NCBI RefSeq assembly: GCF_004327335.1
Contig: NZ_QJUO01000028.1
Span: 1-58,234 of the forward strand
Direction of reading: 5' to 3'
DNA from: Stutzerimonas kirkiae
GTDB taxonomy: Bacteria; Pseudomonadota; Gammaproteobacteria; Pseudomonadales; Pseudomonadaceae
Length of the DNA: 58,234 nt
Every line of letters begins with the position of its first letter. The stretch's first letter is position 1. This document shows positions 32,073 to 43,276 of the stretch, in pieces. The notes under the pieces were generated by a model, which saw nothing but the letters and a program-made list of their open reading frames with translations, ran no database searches and was not told the DNA's origin. The position numbers were made by a program, and so were the translations under genes.

Positions 32073-32942
32073 TCAAGCCCCGGCAAGACGCCGCCGCGCC
32101 AGCCAGCCACCCAGCAGTCCGGTAATGCAACCCGCCACCAACCCGCCGACATGGGCCGCGTTGGCGATGGACAGGGTGCCGAAACTGGCCAGGTCGATGA
32201 TTCCGGACAGGCACACCAGCAGCCAGGCAAGCATCAGCACGACCACCCCTCGCGGCAGGCGGTAACGCTCATCCGGCGCCAGTTTCTGGTAAAGCCAGCA
32301 ATGCCCCAGCAAGCCATACAGGACGCCGGACAGCCCACCGAAGATGCCCGGCCCGCCGAAGACGTACTGGGCCAGGTTGGCCACCACTCCGAACGACAGG
32401 CTCAACAGCAGCAGCGGAACGGCCCCCTGGCGTACCTCGATACGCCGCCCCAGCTCCCAGAACCACAAGCCGTTCATCGCCAGATGGAGAACGCCGAAAT
32501 GCACGAACATCGGCGTCAGCAGGCGCCACCACTGCCCGCTGTCCAGGGTCTGGGCCAGCGGCGCGAAATAGGCATAATCCCCTTCGATGCGGAAATCGGT
32601 GAAATTGAACCAGCGCACCGCGCCAAGGTTGTCACCCAGTTGGGTCAGCCCGGCGACGATCAGCGTCACCAGCAATAGCAGGCCGGTCAGCGGGTGCCGC
32701 AGCAGGGCCTGGGCGAACCCGCCCCTGCCGGCAGGGTGCGGCGGCGACACTTCCACGGCCACACCATCACCCAGGGGGTAATGGCGATAAAGCTCGCGCA
32801 CTTGCTCGAGTTGCGCCTCCGGCACACGCAACACCTGCTCGCCCGCTTCTTCGCTGACCCGGCAGGGAACGCCCAGGCGCTGCAACAGCATGACGAAGCC
32901 ACTGAGGTCTTCGGACAACGGTAAACGCAAGGCTTCCAGCAA
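32073..32942 (-). CDS. glpG: GlpG-type rhomboid intramembrane serine protease
   Basis: A 289-residue protein with a small cytoplasmic N-terminal domain (residues 1-~75), then six predicted membrane segments. Catalytic serine S205 lies in GGLSGVLYG and histidine H264 in NAAHVGGL; the family WR motif is at 139-140 (WWRLLTPMFVH). It cleaves membrane proteins within the bilayer. It is 18 bp from the downstream end of the metallophosphatase gene, so the two may be co-transcribed. Confidence 0.93.
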   Translation of the reverse strand: MLEALRLPLSEDLSGFVMLLQRLGVPCRVSEEAGEQVLRVPEAQLEQVRELYRHYPLGDGVAVEVSPPHPAGRGGFAQALLRHPLTGLLLLVTLIVAGLTQLGDNLGAVRWFNFTDFRIEGDYAYFAPLAQTLDSGQWWRLLTPMFVHFGVLHLAMNGLWFWELGRRIEVRQGAVPLLLLSLSFGVVANLAQYVFGGPGIFGGLSGVLYGLLGHCWLYQKLAPDERYRLPRGVVVLMLAWLLVCLSGIIDLASFGTLSIANAAHVGGLVAGCITGLLGGWLARRRLAGA

Positions 32943-32960
32943 CTCGATTCTCCTATCCTG

Positions 32961-33920
32961 CTATCTCGCGACATCGACCCAGACGAATTTCCCCGCATCC
33001 AGGTGCCTTTCCCGGTCGAGACGGTAAGCCACCAGCTTACCGCCCTTGACCGCACTGTAATCCAGGCATGCCAGGTTTTCCCGCAACGGCCCGGGCCGTC
33101 CGCGCCGCCAGTAATGGCCGATGAACAGCAGGGGCTCCTCCGGGCCATACAGGAACAGCCGGCTCTTCTGACTCTGGGTCAGGGGCATCCGTGCAGCATG
33201 TTCGGGCAGCGCGTCGGGCTGGAATACCACATCGCCATAAGTATGCGGGTTTTCTTCCCAGAACTTGGTGCGGAAGAACGAGCGCGTGAAGCCCTCCTCG
33301 CTGGTCAGCGTCAGGCCCTCGGGCAGCGGCATATCGGTGCCGCGCAACAGGCGATCCAGCGCCTTGCCGACGAAGCCATCGTCGAACGCGGCCTGGCCCA
33401 GCAACTGCGGATCGATACGGCCCTCGTCCAGGTGTGGACGCAGGCGCGTGATGACCCGGTTGTCCCAGCAGGCATGCACGACGCGAAAACGCTCGCTTTC
33501 CAGATACAGCGGCATCTCGTAGAACCAGGCGCGGAATGCCTTCCAGTCCTCCGGGTAGTGCTCGAACTGCTGGAAAGTCTCCCGCAGCAGCGTCGCATAG
33601 CGGGACGAATGCTCGCGGACATGGGTCTTGCCACTCCCGGGTGGCGCGGGGGCATACCAGCCAAGCGCATTGAACTCATGATTGCCCATGATGCACAGCG
33701 CTTCGCCCGTGGCGACCATGCCCTGCACCAGATGCAGGGACTCGCGAATCCTCGGCCCGCGATCGATGATATCGCCAAGGAATATCACCTGCCGCCAGGG
33801 ATGCCGCCAGACCGCCCCGTGCTTGCGGTAACCGAGGAGGTCCAGCAGCCGCTCCAGCTCGTCGGCACAACCATGCACATCGCCGATCAGGTCATAGCTG
33901 CGCTCGGGGTCGATCAGCAT
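32961..33920 (-). CDS. Metallophosphoesterase
   Basis: A 319-residue soluble phosphatase. The metal-binding motifs are in order: DVHGC (14-18), GDIIDRGP and GNHEFNALGW. It resembles bacterial PrpE/ApaH-like phosphatases, but the substrate cannot be assigned. Confidence 0.9.
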   Translation of the reverse strand: MLIDPERSYDLIGDVHGCADELERLLDLLGYRKHGAVWRHPWRQVIFLGDIIDRGPRIRESLHLVQGMVATGEALCIMGNHEFNALGWYAPAPPGSGKTHVREHSSRYATLLRETFQQFEHYPEDWKAFRAWFYEMPLYLESERFRVVHACWDNRVITRLRPHLDEGRIDPQLLGQAAFDDGFVGKALDRLLRGTDMPLPEGLTLTSEEGFTRSFFRTKFWEENPHTYGDVVFQPDALPEHAARMPLTQSQKSRLFLYGPEEPLLFIGHYWRRGRPGPLRENLACLDYSAVKGGKLVAYRLDRERHLDAGKFVWVDVAR

Positions 33921-33960
33921 CCCGCCCCCCTGGCGCGGCTACGGATACCCTGCACCGCCG

Positions 33961-34848
33961 TCACTCCTGCACACCCAGTCGGCTGCCCCAGCCCAGCTTG
34001 GTCCGGCAGACTTCGTAATAGCTATGGTCCAGGGGATGGATCAGGCGCAGTTTCTGCGAGCGCTTACGCACGGTGATGGTGTCACCGGGCGCGCAGTTGA
34101 AATGGTTCTGCCCATCGCAGGAAACCTGCGGGTAGATCTGCATATTGGGCGATACGACGATCTTCAATTCGCTGTTGCCATCGACCACGATGGGCCGGCT
34201 CGACAGGGTGTGCGGGTACATCGGCACGATGACGATGGCATCCAGCCGCGGATGCATGATCGGCCCGCCAGCGGACAGGGCATAGGCGGTGGAGCCGGTC
34301 GGCGTGGCCACGATCAGGCCGTCGGCCTTCTGGCTGCAGACGAAGTGGCCGTCGATATACAGCTCGAACTCGATCATCCGCGTCGACTTGCCCGGGTGCA
34401 GGACCACATCGTTGAGCGCATCGCCTTCGCCGATGGGCTCGTTGAAGCGCCGTGCCTGGGCCTCCAGCAGAAAACGATTCTCCAGGGTGTACTGCCCGGC
34501 CAGCACCTCGCCGACCTTGGCTTCCAGCTCATCCGGGCGGATATCGGTGAGAAAGCCCAGGCTGCCGCGGTTGATCCCCAGCACCGGTACGCGGTGCCGC
34601 GCCATCAACCGCGCCGCGCCGAGCAGGCTGCCATCGCCGCCGACCACGATCACCAGGTCACAGCACTCGCCCAGACGCTGGGGAGAAGAAACCTGCAAGC
34701 CATGCCCCGGCAGCACCTCGGCGATATTCTCATCCAGGATGACATTGAGGTTGCGCTCGATCAGAAAACGCTTGAGCCGACGAATCGTCTCCAGTACCTG
34801 GGCGCTTCCCAGGCGGCCGATGATGCCGATATTACGGAATTGCTCCAT
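33961..34848 (-). CDS. nadK: NAD kinase
   Basis: A 295-residue enzyme phosphorylating NAD to NADP. Diagnostic motifs are VVGGDGSLLGAAR, INRGSLGFLTDI and the glycine-rich TPTGSTAYALSAGGPI. N terminus MEQFRNIGIIGRLGS is typical of Pseudomonas NadK. Confidence 0.97.
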   Translation of the reverse strand: MEQFRNIGIIGRLGSAQVLETIRRLKRFLIERNLNVILDENIAEVLPGHGLQVSSPQRLGECCDLVIVVGGDGSLLGAARLMARHRVPVLGINRGSLGFLTDIRPDELEAKVGEVLAGQYTLENRFLLEAQARRFNEPIGEGDALNDVVLHPGKSTRMIEFELYIDGHFVCSQKADGLIVATPTGSTAYALSAGGPIMHPRLDAIVIVPMYPHTLSSRPIVVDGNSELKIVVSPNMQIYPQVSCDGQNHFNCAPGDTITVRKRSQKLRLIHPLDHSYYEVCRTKLGWGSRLGVQE

Positions 34849-34954
34849 TGCCGCTCCAGATAGCGTGAGGTTCGTGGCTATACCACACAGGGTTGCAGAT
34901 TATGGGCAAAGCTGCCGATAAAAGCAGCCGCAAGTGGCCAGCCAGAAACTTGCA

Positions 34955-35100
34955 GGGCGATTGCACTATGCACTGTAAAGGGCCGAAAACAGCGCTGGAA
35001 AGCTGGACGAAAGGGCGGGACAGCCGGTGTGTTTCGTCCAGCTTTCCAGCCTCCAGCGCCTTTATCGAAGCACCTTGTCCGTAAGACCGTTCTGGGCAAG
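34955..35100 (+). repeat. Dispersed ~145-bp palindromic repeat, copy 2
   Basis: Starts GGGCGATTGCACTATGCACTG; the internal stem pairs GCTGGACGAAAG (35002-35013) with TTTCGTCCAGC (35032-35042) around a ~18-bp loop. The right end is decayed. It accounts for most of the 313-bp gap between nadK and the desulfhydrase gene; I see no gene there. Confidence 0.8.
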
Positions 35101-35162
35101 CCATAAGCTTGAGGCTTGAGGGTGCATGTTCCGGCTGGCCGTCATTCTGCCAGCCCCCCGCA

Positions 35163-36092
35163 CTATGCGTTGCAGGGCTGGGACTCCAGGGCGCGCAGCC
35201 CCTGCAGGCCGCCGGTATGCACGAAGAGCAGGCGCGTACCGGCAGGGAACACCTGCGAATGCACCGCCTCGCGCAGGGCCAGCAGCGCCTTGCCAGTGTA
35301 GACCGGCTCCACCGGCAGGGCGCATTGCCGTTCGACCTGCCGGATGAACGCCAGCAATTGCGTATCGAAACGACCGAAACCGCCCCGACAGGCTTCGAAC
35401 AAACGGTACCCGCCATTCGCCACCCCGGCTTCATCCAGCAGCCGCGCGATATTCTCCGCCACGCCATGCGCGGGCGGACCGGCCAATGCGCCATAGACGG
35501 GGTGCCGCCCCGCTTCCCCGAGAACCAGGCCCGCCAGGGTGGTGCCGGTTCCGGCCGCCAGCCAGCAGCCGTCGTAATCGCTCCAGCCCAACGCCGGCAA
35601 CAGCGCTGGCAATTGCGCCACCAGCCCGGCACAACCGAGGGCGCCCGGCAACCCGCCGCCGCCTTCGGGCACCGGGTAATACTGCGGATAGCGCTCCAAC
35701 CATGGCGTCCAGAAACCGGGAGCGTTGCGCGCCCGATAACCGCCGTAGCCCAGCCAGTGCAGTTGCATGCCGGCGTCCTGCAAGTCCCGCACGGTGGGCG
35801 TCAGGCAGGCTTCGCCGCGCAGCAGCCCGACCGTACCCAGGCCGAAGCGGCGCCCCGCCGCGGCCAGCGCATGCAGATGATTGGAATGGGCACCACCCAG
35901 GCTGATCAGCCCCTGCTTGCGCGCTTCGCACGCGGCGCGCAGGTGGTGCTGCAACTTGAACCACTTGTTGCCGGACAACTCGGGATCGAGCCGATCCAGC
36001 CGCAACACCGCCACCTGCACGGCGGCCTGCGCCAGCCAGTCCAGCGCCAGCGGCTGTAGCGCCGGCAACGGCCCAGGGCGATATTCATCCAT
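35163..36092 (-). CDS. ACC deaminase / D-cysteine desulfhydrase family PLP enzyme
   Basis: A 309-residue PLP-dependent enzyme. The PLP lysine lies in ELSGNKWFKLQHHL, followed by SLGGAHSNHLHALAAAG and GTGTTLAGLVLG. The family acts on 1-aminocyclopropane-1-carboxylate or D-cysteine; Pseudomonas relatives without ACC-specific residues are usually desulfhydrases. The start is uncertain: ATG at 36092, or another three codons earlier. The gene is bracketed by two copies of the dispersed repeat. Confidence 0.85.
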   Translation of the reverse strand: MDEYRPGPLPALQPLALDWLAQAAVQVAVLRLDRLDPELSGNKWFKLQHHLRAACEARKQGLISLGGAHSNHLHALAAAGRRFGLGTVGLLRGEACLTPTVRDLQDAGMQLHWLGYGGYRARNAPGFWTPWLERYPQYYPVPEGGGGLPGALGCAGLVAQLPALLPALGWSDYDGCWLAAGTGTTLAGLVLGEAGRHPVYGALAGPPAHGVAENIARLLDEAGVANGGYRLFEACRGGFGRFDTQLLAFIRQVERQCALPVEPVYTGKALLALREAVHSQVFPAGTRLLFVHTGGLQGLRALESQPCNA

Positions 36093-36183
36093 AGATAGCA
36101 TGCAGGCCACCACTGCCCGTTCGAAACCCATGAGTGTACAGCCGCAAGCCGTTGCAGGATGCCGTACGCACCGGCAAGCCCGG

Positions 36184-36336
36184 GGCAATCGCGCTATCCA
36201 CGGCAAACAGCCGAAAACAGCGCTGGAAAGCTTGAGCTGGACGAAAGAGCGTGGCAACCGGTGTTTTTCGTCCAGCTTTCCAGTCTCCAGCGCTTTTATC
36301 GAAGCACCTTGCCGGTGAATAACGGCATAGCGCGGC
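36184..36336 (+). repeat. Dispersed ~145-bp palindromic repeat, copy 3
   Basis: Left end GGGCAATCGCGCTATCC; right end TAACGGCATAGCGCGGCC; internal stem formed by GAGCTGGACGAAAG and TTTCGTCCAGCTTT. It is highly similar to copy 4 at 40362. Confidence 0.85.
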
Positions 36337-36464
36337 CAGCCCTGCTGGCCGGCCCACGGCACGGCGATCATGGAAAGAGCTATCGGCGCAGGGCTGGGGC
36401 ATTCGCAGGGCTTTTGGTTTCGCAGGCTGTTTCCTTCAGGCACCGCCGATAGTGGCTGCGCAGA

Positions 36465-36532
36465 TGCCAGGTGGCGGGGCGGCGAAGAGCTACAGGGATG
36501 TATTCACGCGTGCCCCGTCCCGCCACCTGGCA
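36465..36532. repeat. Large GC-rich inverted repeat
   Basis: TGCCAGGTGGCGGG at 36465-36478 pairs with CCCGCCACCTGGCA at 36519-36532, with further pairing inside; the loop is about 30 bases. It is unrelated to the dispersed repeat. The remaining part of the 36093-36668 gap shows no gene. Confidence 0.7.
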
Positions 36533-36668
36533 TTCGCACAGGGACGATGAGCCCGAGATCACGTTCTACGGTCCGATAGCCAGGCACATTATTGCCAATC
36601 CAGTTGCAACCAGGCGGCGCACGATTACCCCGCATCCAGTGGCCAAGGGCAGGGACCCCATGCGCTTT

Positions 36669-38702
<2,034 letters not shown>

Positions 38703-38935
38703 TTATCCTCATCATCGGCGCCGCCCCTCGTAGGGAGCGATCTCTCTGTTGGCAAGGACGATAGGCCAGGCCAGGCAGGCGTTCAATGACCACAAATGAC
38801 AGAATCATGATCATGTCGAGCACTGCCGATACCGCATCGAGGATGGATAACCGGCTTTCCGCCACTTGCGGCCGAGAACTTCGAGGCAGGCACTCTGTCC
38901 GACTCATGCGGCACGACACCGACAGGAGAAACACC

Positions 38936-39409
38936 ATGAGCGACCTCAAGCAAATCGCGACTCTGATCGCCTGCGCCCCCCTGCTCGCCTGCGCGAGCCC
39001 GGGCACCGAGCTGGCCCCCTACCCACCCGCCGAAGCGGGCCATGTCCGCCAGATCATCCAGCTCGAACCCCGCGACGACGAGGCGTCGTACAAAGTCGAA
39101 CTGATCATCGGCAAGGAGCTGGAAGTGGACTGTAACCATCACTGGTTCGGCGGACAGTTACAGGAGAAGACCGTCAGCGGCTGGGGATACGACTACTACC
39201 AACTGGATAAGCTCACCGGCCCCATGGGCACACTGATGGACTGCCCCGGCCAGGCAAAGAAAAAGGCCCTGGTGACGCTCGGCGGCGACCCCACCCTGGT
39301 GCGCTACAACAGCAAGCTACCCATCGTCGTCTACACCCCTCGGGATGTGCAAGTGAGCTACCGCATCTGGTCCGCAGCACAGGAAACCCGCAAGGCCGAC
39401 CAGCGCTGA
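38936..39409 (+). CDS. eco: Ecotin-type serine protease inhibitor, predicted lipoprotein
   Basis: A 157-residue inhibitor matching ecotin from APYPPAEAGHVRQIIQLEP to the end, including KVELIIGKELEVDCN, GWGYDYY and RYNSKLPIVVYTP. The disulfide pair C66/C103 is conserved. The P1 residue, Met84 in E. coli, aligns with L100 followed by M101. The N terminus has a short signal with LLAC at 16-19, which reads as a lipobox, so the protein may be membrane-anchored rather than free in the periplasm. GACAGGAGAA is a good ribosome binding site. Confidence 0.93.
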   Translation: MSDLKQIATLIACAPLLACASPGTELAPYPPAEAGHVRQIIQLEPRDDEASYKVELIIGKELEVDCNHHWFGGQLQEKTVSGWGYDYYQLDKLTGPMGTLMDCPGQAKKKALVTLGGDPTLVRYNSKLPIVVYTPRDVQVSYRIWSAAQETRKADQR

Positions 39410-39425
39410 ACAACGCCGGGCCGGG

Positions 39426-40226
39426 TCAGCCCCGCTCGCTCGGCCGGCGCGCGCCCGCCACCAGTTTTTCCACCGCCTTGGCCGCCGCGGTCATGCCGAA
39501 ACTGGCGGTGACCATCATCGACGCGCCGAAGCCGCCCGAGCAGTCCAGGCGCACACCTTCACCCACGAAGCCCTTGCTCTGGCAGACCCCGCCATCCGCC
39601 GCCGGGTAGCGCAGTTGCTCGGTGGAAAAGACACAGGGCACGCTGTAGTGCCGCCCCGGCGTACGCGAGAAATTGTATTCGCGCCGCAACATTGAACGGA
39701 CCTTGGCCGCCAGCGGATCGTTGAAGGTCTTGTTCAGGTCGGCGATACGGATCTGCGTCGGGTCGACCTGCCCACCCGCCCCACCGGTGGTGACGATGTG
39801 GATCTTGCGCCGCTTGCACCAGGCGATCAGCGCCGTCTTGGCCATCACGCTGTCGATGCAGTCGACGACGAAATCCAGTCCCTCGGTGATAGCCTCGGCC
39901 ATGTTTTCGCGCGTGACGAAATCGGCCACCGCATGCACCACACAGGCGGGGTTGATCAGGCGCAGGCGCTCGGCCATCGCCTCGACCTTGGGCCGTCCGA
40001 CCTGCCCTTGCAGCGCATGCACCTGGCGGTTGGTATTGGTCACGCAGACATCGTCCAGGTCGAACAGCGTGATCTCGCCGACACCGCTGCGTACCAGCGC
40101 TTCGGCGGCCCAGGAACCGACGCCGCCGATACCGACCACCGCGACATGAGCGGCGGCCAGCCGCTCCAGGCCCTCACGGCCATAAAGACGGGCGATGCCG
40201 CCAAAGCGCTGCTCATCGAGGACCAT
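39426..40226 (-). CDS. tcdA: tRNA threonylcarbamoyladenosine dehydratase
   Basis: A 266-residue E1/ThiF-like enzyme that cyclises t6A37 in tRNA. ATP-binding motif VVGIGGVGSWAAEALVRSG, then DLDDVCVTNTNRQ and the VVDCIDSV segment; the CsdL-type C terminus with FSTEQLRYP is present. Convergent with ecotin (16-bp gap). Confidence 0.95.
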   Translation of the reverse strand: MVLDEQRFGGIARLYGREGLERLAAAHVAVVGIGGVGSWAAEALVRSGVGEITLFDLDDVCVTNTNRQVHALQGQVGRPKVEAMAERLRLINPACVVHAVADFVTRENMAEAITEGLDFVVDCIDSVMAKTALIAWCKRRKIHIVTTGGAGGQVDPTQIRIADLNKTFNDPLAAKVRSMLRREYNFSRTPGRHYSVPCVFSTEQLRYPAADGGVCQSKGFVGEGVRLDCSGGFGASMMVTASFGMTAAAKAVEKLVAGARRPSERG

Positions 40227-40361
40227 CGAAACTCCCGGCTGATTCAGGTGACAAAAGCTTGGCGATTATAACCGCTGAAGAGCGGCTGGAAGCTGGAAAG
40301 TATCGTCACTCCCGCACAGTCGGGCCCCTGTCTCAGCGGCCATGGCCTGGCTCTTGGCCCA

Positions 40362-40506
40362 GGGCGATCGGTCTATGCAGGCAAACAGCCGAAAACAGCG
40401 CTGGAAGGATGAACGAAAGCGCGTGGCGGCCAGTGTTTTTCGTCCAGTTTTCCAGCCTCCAGCGCTTTTATCGAAGCACCTTGCCGGTGAATAACGGCAT
40501 AGCGCC
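40362..40506 (+). repeat. Dispersed ~145-bp palindromic repeat, copy 4
   Basis: Starts GGGCGATCGGTCTATGCAGG, has the GAAAACAGCGCTGGAAG segment and the TTTTCGTCCAG arm, and ends ACGGCATAGCGC. It lies in the 378-bp divergent gap between tcdA and the glucan synthase gene; no gene is seen there. Confidence 0.85.
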
Positions 40507-40605
40507 TCTCGACCACCGATGCCTGTACAACCTCTCGAGCGCAAGAGTACGATAACCGGCCAGCATTCGCTGGTGCCCTGTTCCTCTCTCGGAACCCTTG
40601 AATTC

Positions 40606-43194
40606 ATGTCCGCACGCAAATTTGGTCTCAACCTGGTCATGGTCGTGGCCGTGGCTTCCCTGTTCACCGGCCTGTGGGCCTGGTACAACCAGCCGCTCTC
40701 GGCGCCCGACTGGCCCGAGCAGATATCCGGCTACTCCTTCTCGCCCTTCCGCCTGCACCAGAATCCTCAGCAAGCCCATTACCCGAGCGAGGACGAAGTG
40801 CGCGCCGACCTGGAACTGGTGGCCGCTCAGACCGACAGCATCCGCACCTACTCGGTCGATGGCGTGCTCGGGGAAATCCCGCGCCTGGCCGAGGAATCGG
40901 GCCTGCGCGTCACCCTGGGCATCTGGATCAGCAATGACCTGGCGGCCAACGAATGGCAGATCGAAAAAGGCATCGAGATCGCCAGGCGCGAGCGCAGCGT
41001 GGTACGCGTGATCGTCGGCAACGAGGCGCTGTTCCGCGAGGAGGTCAGCGCCGAGCAGATGGCCGGCTACCTGGACCGGGTGCGCTCAGCGCTGAAAGTC
41101 CCGGTGACCACCGCCGAGCAGTGGCATATCTGGGAGAAATACCCGGAACTGGCCCGCCACGTCGACCTGATCGCCGCCCACGTGCTGCCCTACTGGGAAT
41201 TCATCCCGCAGGAGCAATCGGTGGACTACGTGCTGCAACGGGCGCGCGAACTGAAGAAGACCTTCCCGAAAAAACCCCTGCTGCTGGCCGAGGTCGGCTG
41301 GCCGAGCAACGGGCGCGCCCAGGGCCGCGCCGAGGCCAACCAGGCCGACCAGGCGCTGTACCTGCGCAAGCTGGTCAACGCCCTGAACGGCAACGGCTAC
41401 AAATACTTCATCATCGAAGCCTTCGACCAGCCCTGGAAGGCCAGCGACGAAGGCTCGGTGGGCGCCTACTGGGGCGTATTCAACGCCGAACGGCAGATGA
41501 AATTCCCCATGACCGGGCCTGTGGTGGAAATCCCGCAGTGGCGCCTGCTGGCCAGCGCCTCCGGCGTGCTGGCGCTGCTGGCCCTGGCGCTGCTGATGAT
41601 CGACGGCAGCGCCTTGCGCCAGCGCGGCCGCACCTTCCTCACCATCATCGCCTTCCTGGTCGCCACCATGCTGGTGTGGATCGCCTACGACTTCAGCCAG
41701 CAATACGCCAACTGGTTCAGCATCACCGTCGGCCTCCTGCTCGCACTGGGCGCTCTCGGCGTGATGATTGTGCTGCTGACGGAAGCGCACGAACTGGCCG
41801 AAACGGTCTGGAAGCGCCAGCGCCAGCGCCCGTTCCTGCCAGTGACCGGCGATAGCGGCTACCGCCCCAAGGTTTCGGTGCACGTGCCCTGCTACAACGA
41901 ACCGCCGGGCATGGTGATCCAGACCCTCGACGCGCTGTCGCGCCTGGACTATGCCGACTTCGAAGTGCTGGTGATCGACAACAACACCCGCGACCCGGAA
42001 GTATGGGAGCCGCTGCAGGCGCACTGCGAAAAACTCGGGCCGCGTTTTCGCTTCTTCCATGTCGCGCCGCTGGCCGGCTTCAAGGGCGGCGCCCTGAACT
42101 ACGCCCTGCAACACACGGCGGCGGACGCCGAAATCATCGCGGTGATCGACTCCGACTACTGTGTCGCCCCCGAATGGCTCAAGCAGATGGCGCCGCACTT
42201 CGCCGACCCGCACATCGCCGTGGTGCAGTCGCCGCAGGACTATCGGGACGAGCAGGAATCGCTGTTCAAGAAACTCTGCTATTGCGAGTACAAGGGTTTC
42301 TTCCATATCGGCATGGTGACCCGCAACGACCGCGACGCGATCATCCAGCACGGCACCATGACGATGACCCGGCGCAGCGTGCTCGACGAACTGAAATGGG
42401 CCGAATGGTGCATCACCGAGGACGCCGAACTCGGCCTGCGCATCTTCGAGAAGGGCCTGTCGGCGGCTTATTCGGAACACAGCTTCGGCAAGGGCCTGAT
42501 GCCCGACACCTTCATCGACTTCAAAAAACAGCGCTTCCGCTGGGCCTATGGCGCCATCCAGATCATCAAGCGCCACCTGTCCAGCCTGCTGTTGGGCAAG
42601 GGCAGCCAGCTCAAGCGCGGCCAGCGCTACCACTTCATCGCCGGCTGGTTGCCGTGGATCGCCGATGGCCTGAATATCTTCTTCACCTTCGGTGCCCTGC
42701 TGTGGTCGGCAGCGATGATCATCGTCCCCAACCGGGTCGACCCGCCGCTGATGCTCTTCGCCCTGCCGCCGCTGGCGCTGTTCCTGTTCAAGCTGGGCAA
42801 GATCCTCTTCCTCTACCGCCGCGCCGTCGGCGTGCGCATGCGTGACGCCATCGCCGCGGCCATCGCCGGCCTGGCCCTGTCCCACACCATCGCCAAGGCG
42901 GTGCTGTATGGCTTCGCCACCCGCAGCATCCCCTTCTTCCGCACACCGAAGATGCGCAGCAACCACGGCCTGCTGGTGGCCCTGAACGAAGCCCGGGAGG
43001 AAGTCTTCATCATGCTGCTGCTCTGGGGCGCGGCGCTGGGCATAAGCCTGACGCAGAAACAGGGCGGGCTGGATGTACTGTTCTGGATCATCGTCCTGCT
43101 GGTGCAATCGCTACCCTACCTGGCCGCCCTGATCATGGCCCTGCTCTCGGCCCGCCCACGCCTGGCGGCGCATGAGGACAAGCTGCCGGACTAG
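40606..43194 (+). CDS. ndvB: NdvB-like beta-glucan synthase (GH17 + GT2 fusion)
   Basis: An 862-residue membrane protein. After TM1 (about 10-28) comes a GH17-like domain with acid/base E in VIVGNEALFREE and nucleophile E in LLAEVGWPSNGR; then TM helices (about 310-390), a family-2 glycosyltransferase with VIDNNTRDPE, IDSDYCV (DxD), ITEDAELGLR and QRFRWAYG (QxxRW), and further TM helices. P. aeruginosa NdvB makes periplasmic cyclic beta-1,3-glucans linked to biofilm tolerance. The ATG at 40606 is chosen over an upstream start at 40519 that lies in repeat-derived sequence. Confidence 0.9.
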   Translation: MSARKFGLNLVMVVAVASLFTGLWAWYNQPLSAPDWPEQISGYSFSPFRLHQNPQQAHYPSEDEVRADLELVAAQTDSIRTYSVDGVLGEIPRLAEESGLRVTLGIWISNDLAANEWQIEKGIEIARRERSVVRVIVGNEALFREEVSAEQMAGYLDRVRSALKVPVTTAEQWHIWEKYPELARHVDLIAAHVLPYWEFIPQEQSVDYVLQRARELKKTFPKKPLLLAEVGWPSNGRAQGRAEANQADQALYLRKLVNALNGNGYKYFIIEAFDQPWKASDEGSVGAYWGVFNAERQMKFPMTGPVVEIPQWRLLASASGVLALLALALLMIDGSALRQRGRTFLTIIAFLVATMLVWIAYDFSQQYANWFSITVGLLLALGALGVMIVLLTEAHELAETVWKRQRQRPFLPVTGDSGYRPKVSVHVPCYNEPPGMVIQTLDALSRLDYADFEVLVIDNNTRDPEVWEPLQAHCEKLGPRFRFFHVAPLAGFKGGALNYALQHTAADAEIIAVIDSDYCVAPEWLKQMAPHFADPHIAVVQSPQDYRDEQESLFKKLCYCEYKGFFHIGMVTRNDRDAIIQHGTMTMTRRSVLDELKWAEWCITEDAELGLRIFEKGLSAAYSEHSFGKGLMPDTFIDFKKQRFRWAYGAIQIIKRHLSSLLLGKGSQLKRGQRYHFIAGWLPWIADGLNIFFTFGALLWSAAMIIVPNRVDPPLMLFALPPLALFLFKLGKILFLYRRAVGVRMRDAIAAAIAGLALSHTIAKAVLYGFATRSIPFFRTPKMRSNHGLLVALNEAREEVFIMLLLWGAALGISLTQKQGGLDVLFWIIVLLVQSLPYLAALIMALLSARPRLAAHEDKLPD

Positions 43195-43213
43195 CAGGAG
43201 GGCCCGGCCCCAA

Positions 43214-43236
43214 GCCTCCTGCCCGGAGGCTTTTTA
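43214..43236 (+). terminator. Rho-independent terminator after ndvB
   Basis: GCCTCC (43214-43219) and GGAGGC (43225-43230) form a stem followed by TTTTTAATTT. Confidence 0.85.
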
Positions 43237-43276
43237 ATTTAGTATGAGCACCCTTTGCCCGCCCCCAGGAGCCATG

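Noticed and set aside
36159..36452. Plus-strand frame across dispersed repeat copy 3
   Set aside because: Equivalent frames (MNESAWRPVFFVQFSSLQRF-like) recur in the other repeat copies because the repeat itself is open; no start signals and no conservation independent of the repeat.
41086..43107. 673-codon minus-strand frame opposite ndvB
   Set aside because: Shadow of the glucan synthase; repetitive Q/H/D-rich translation without domains.
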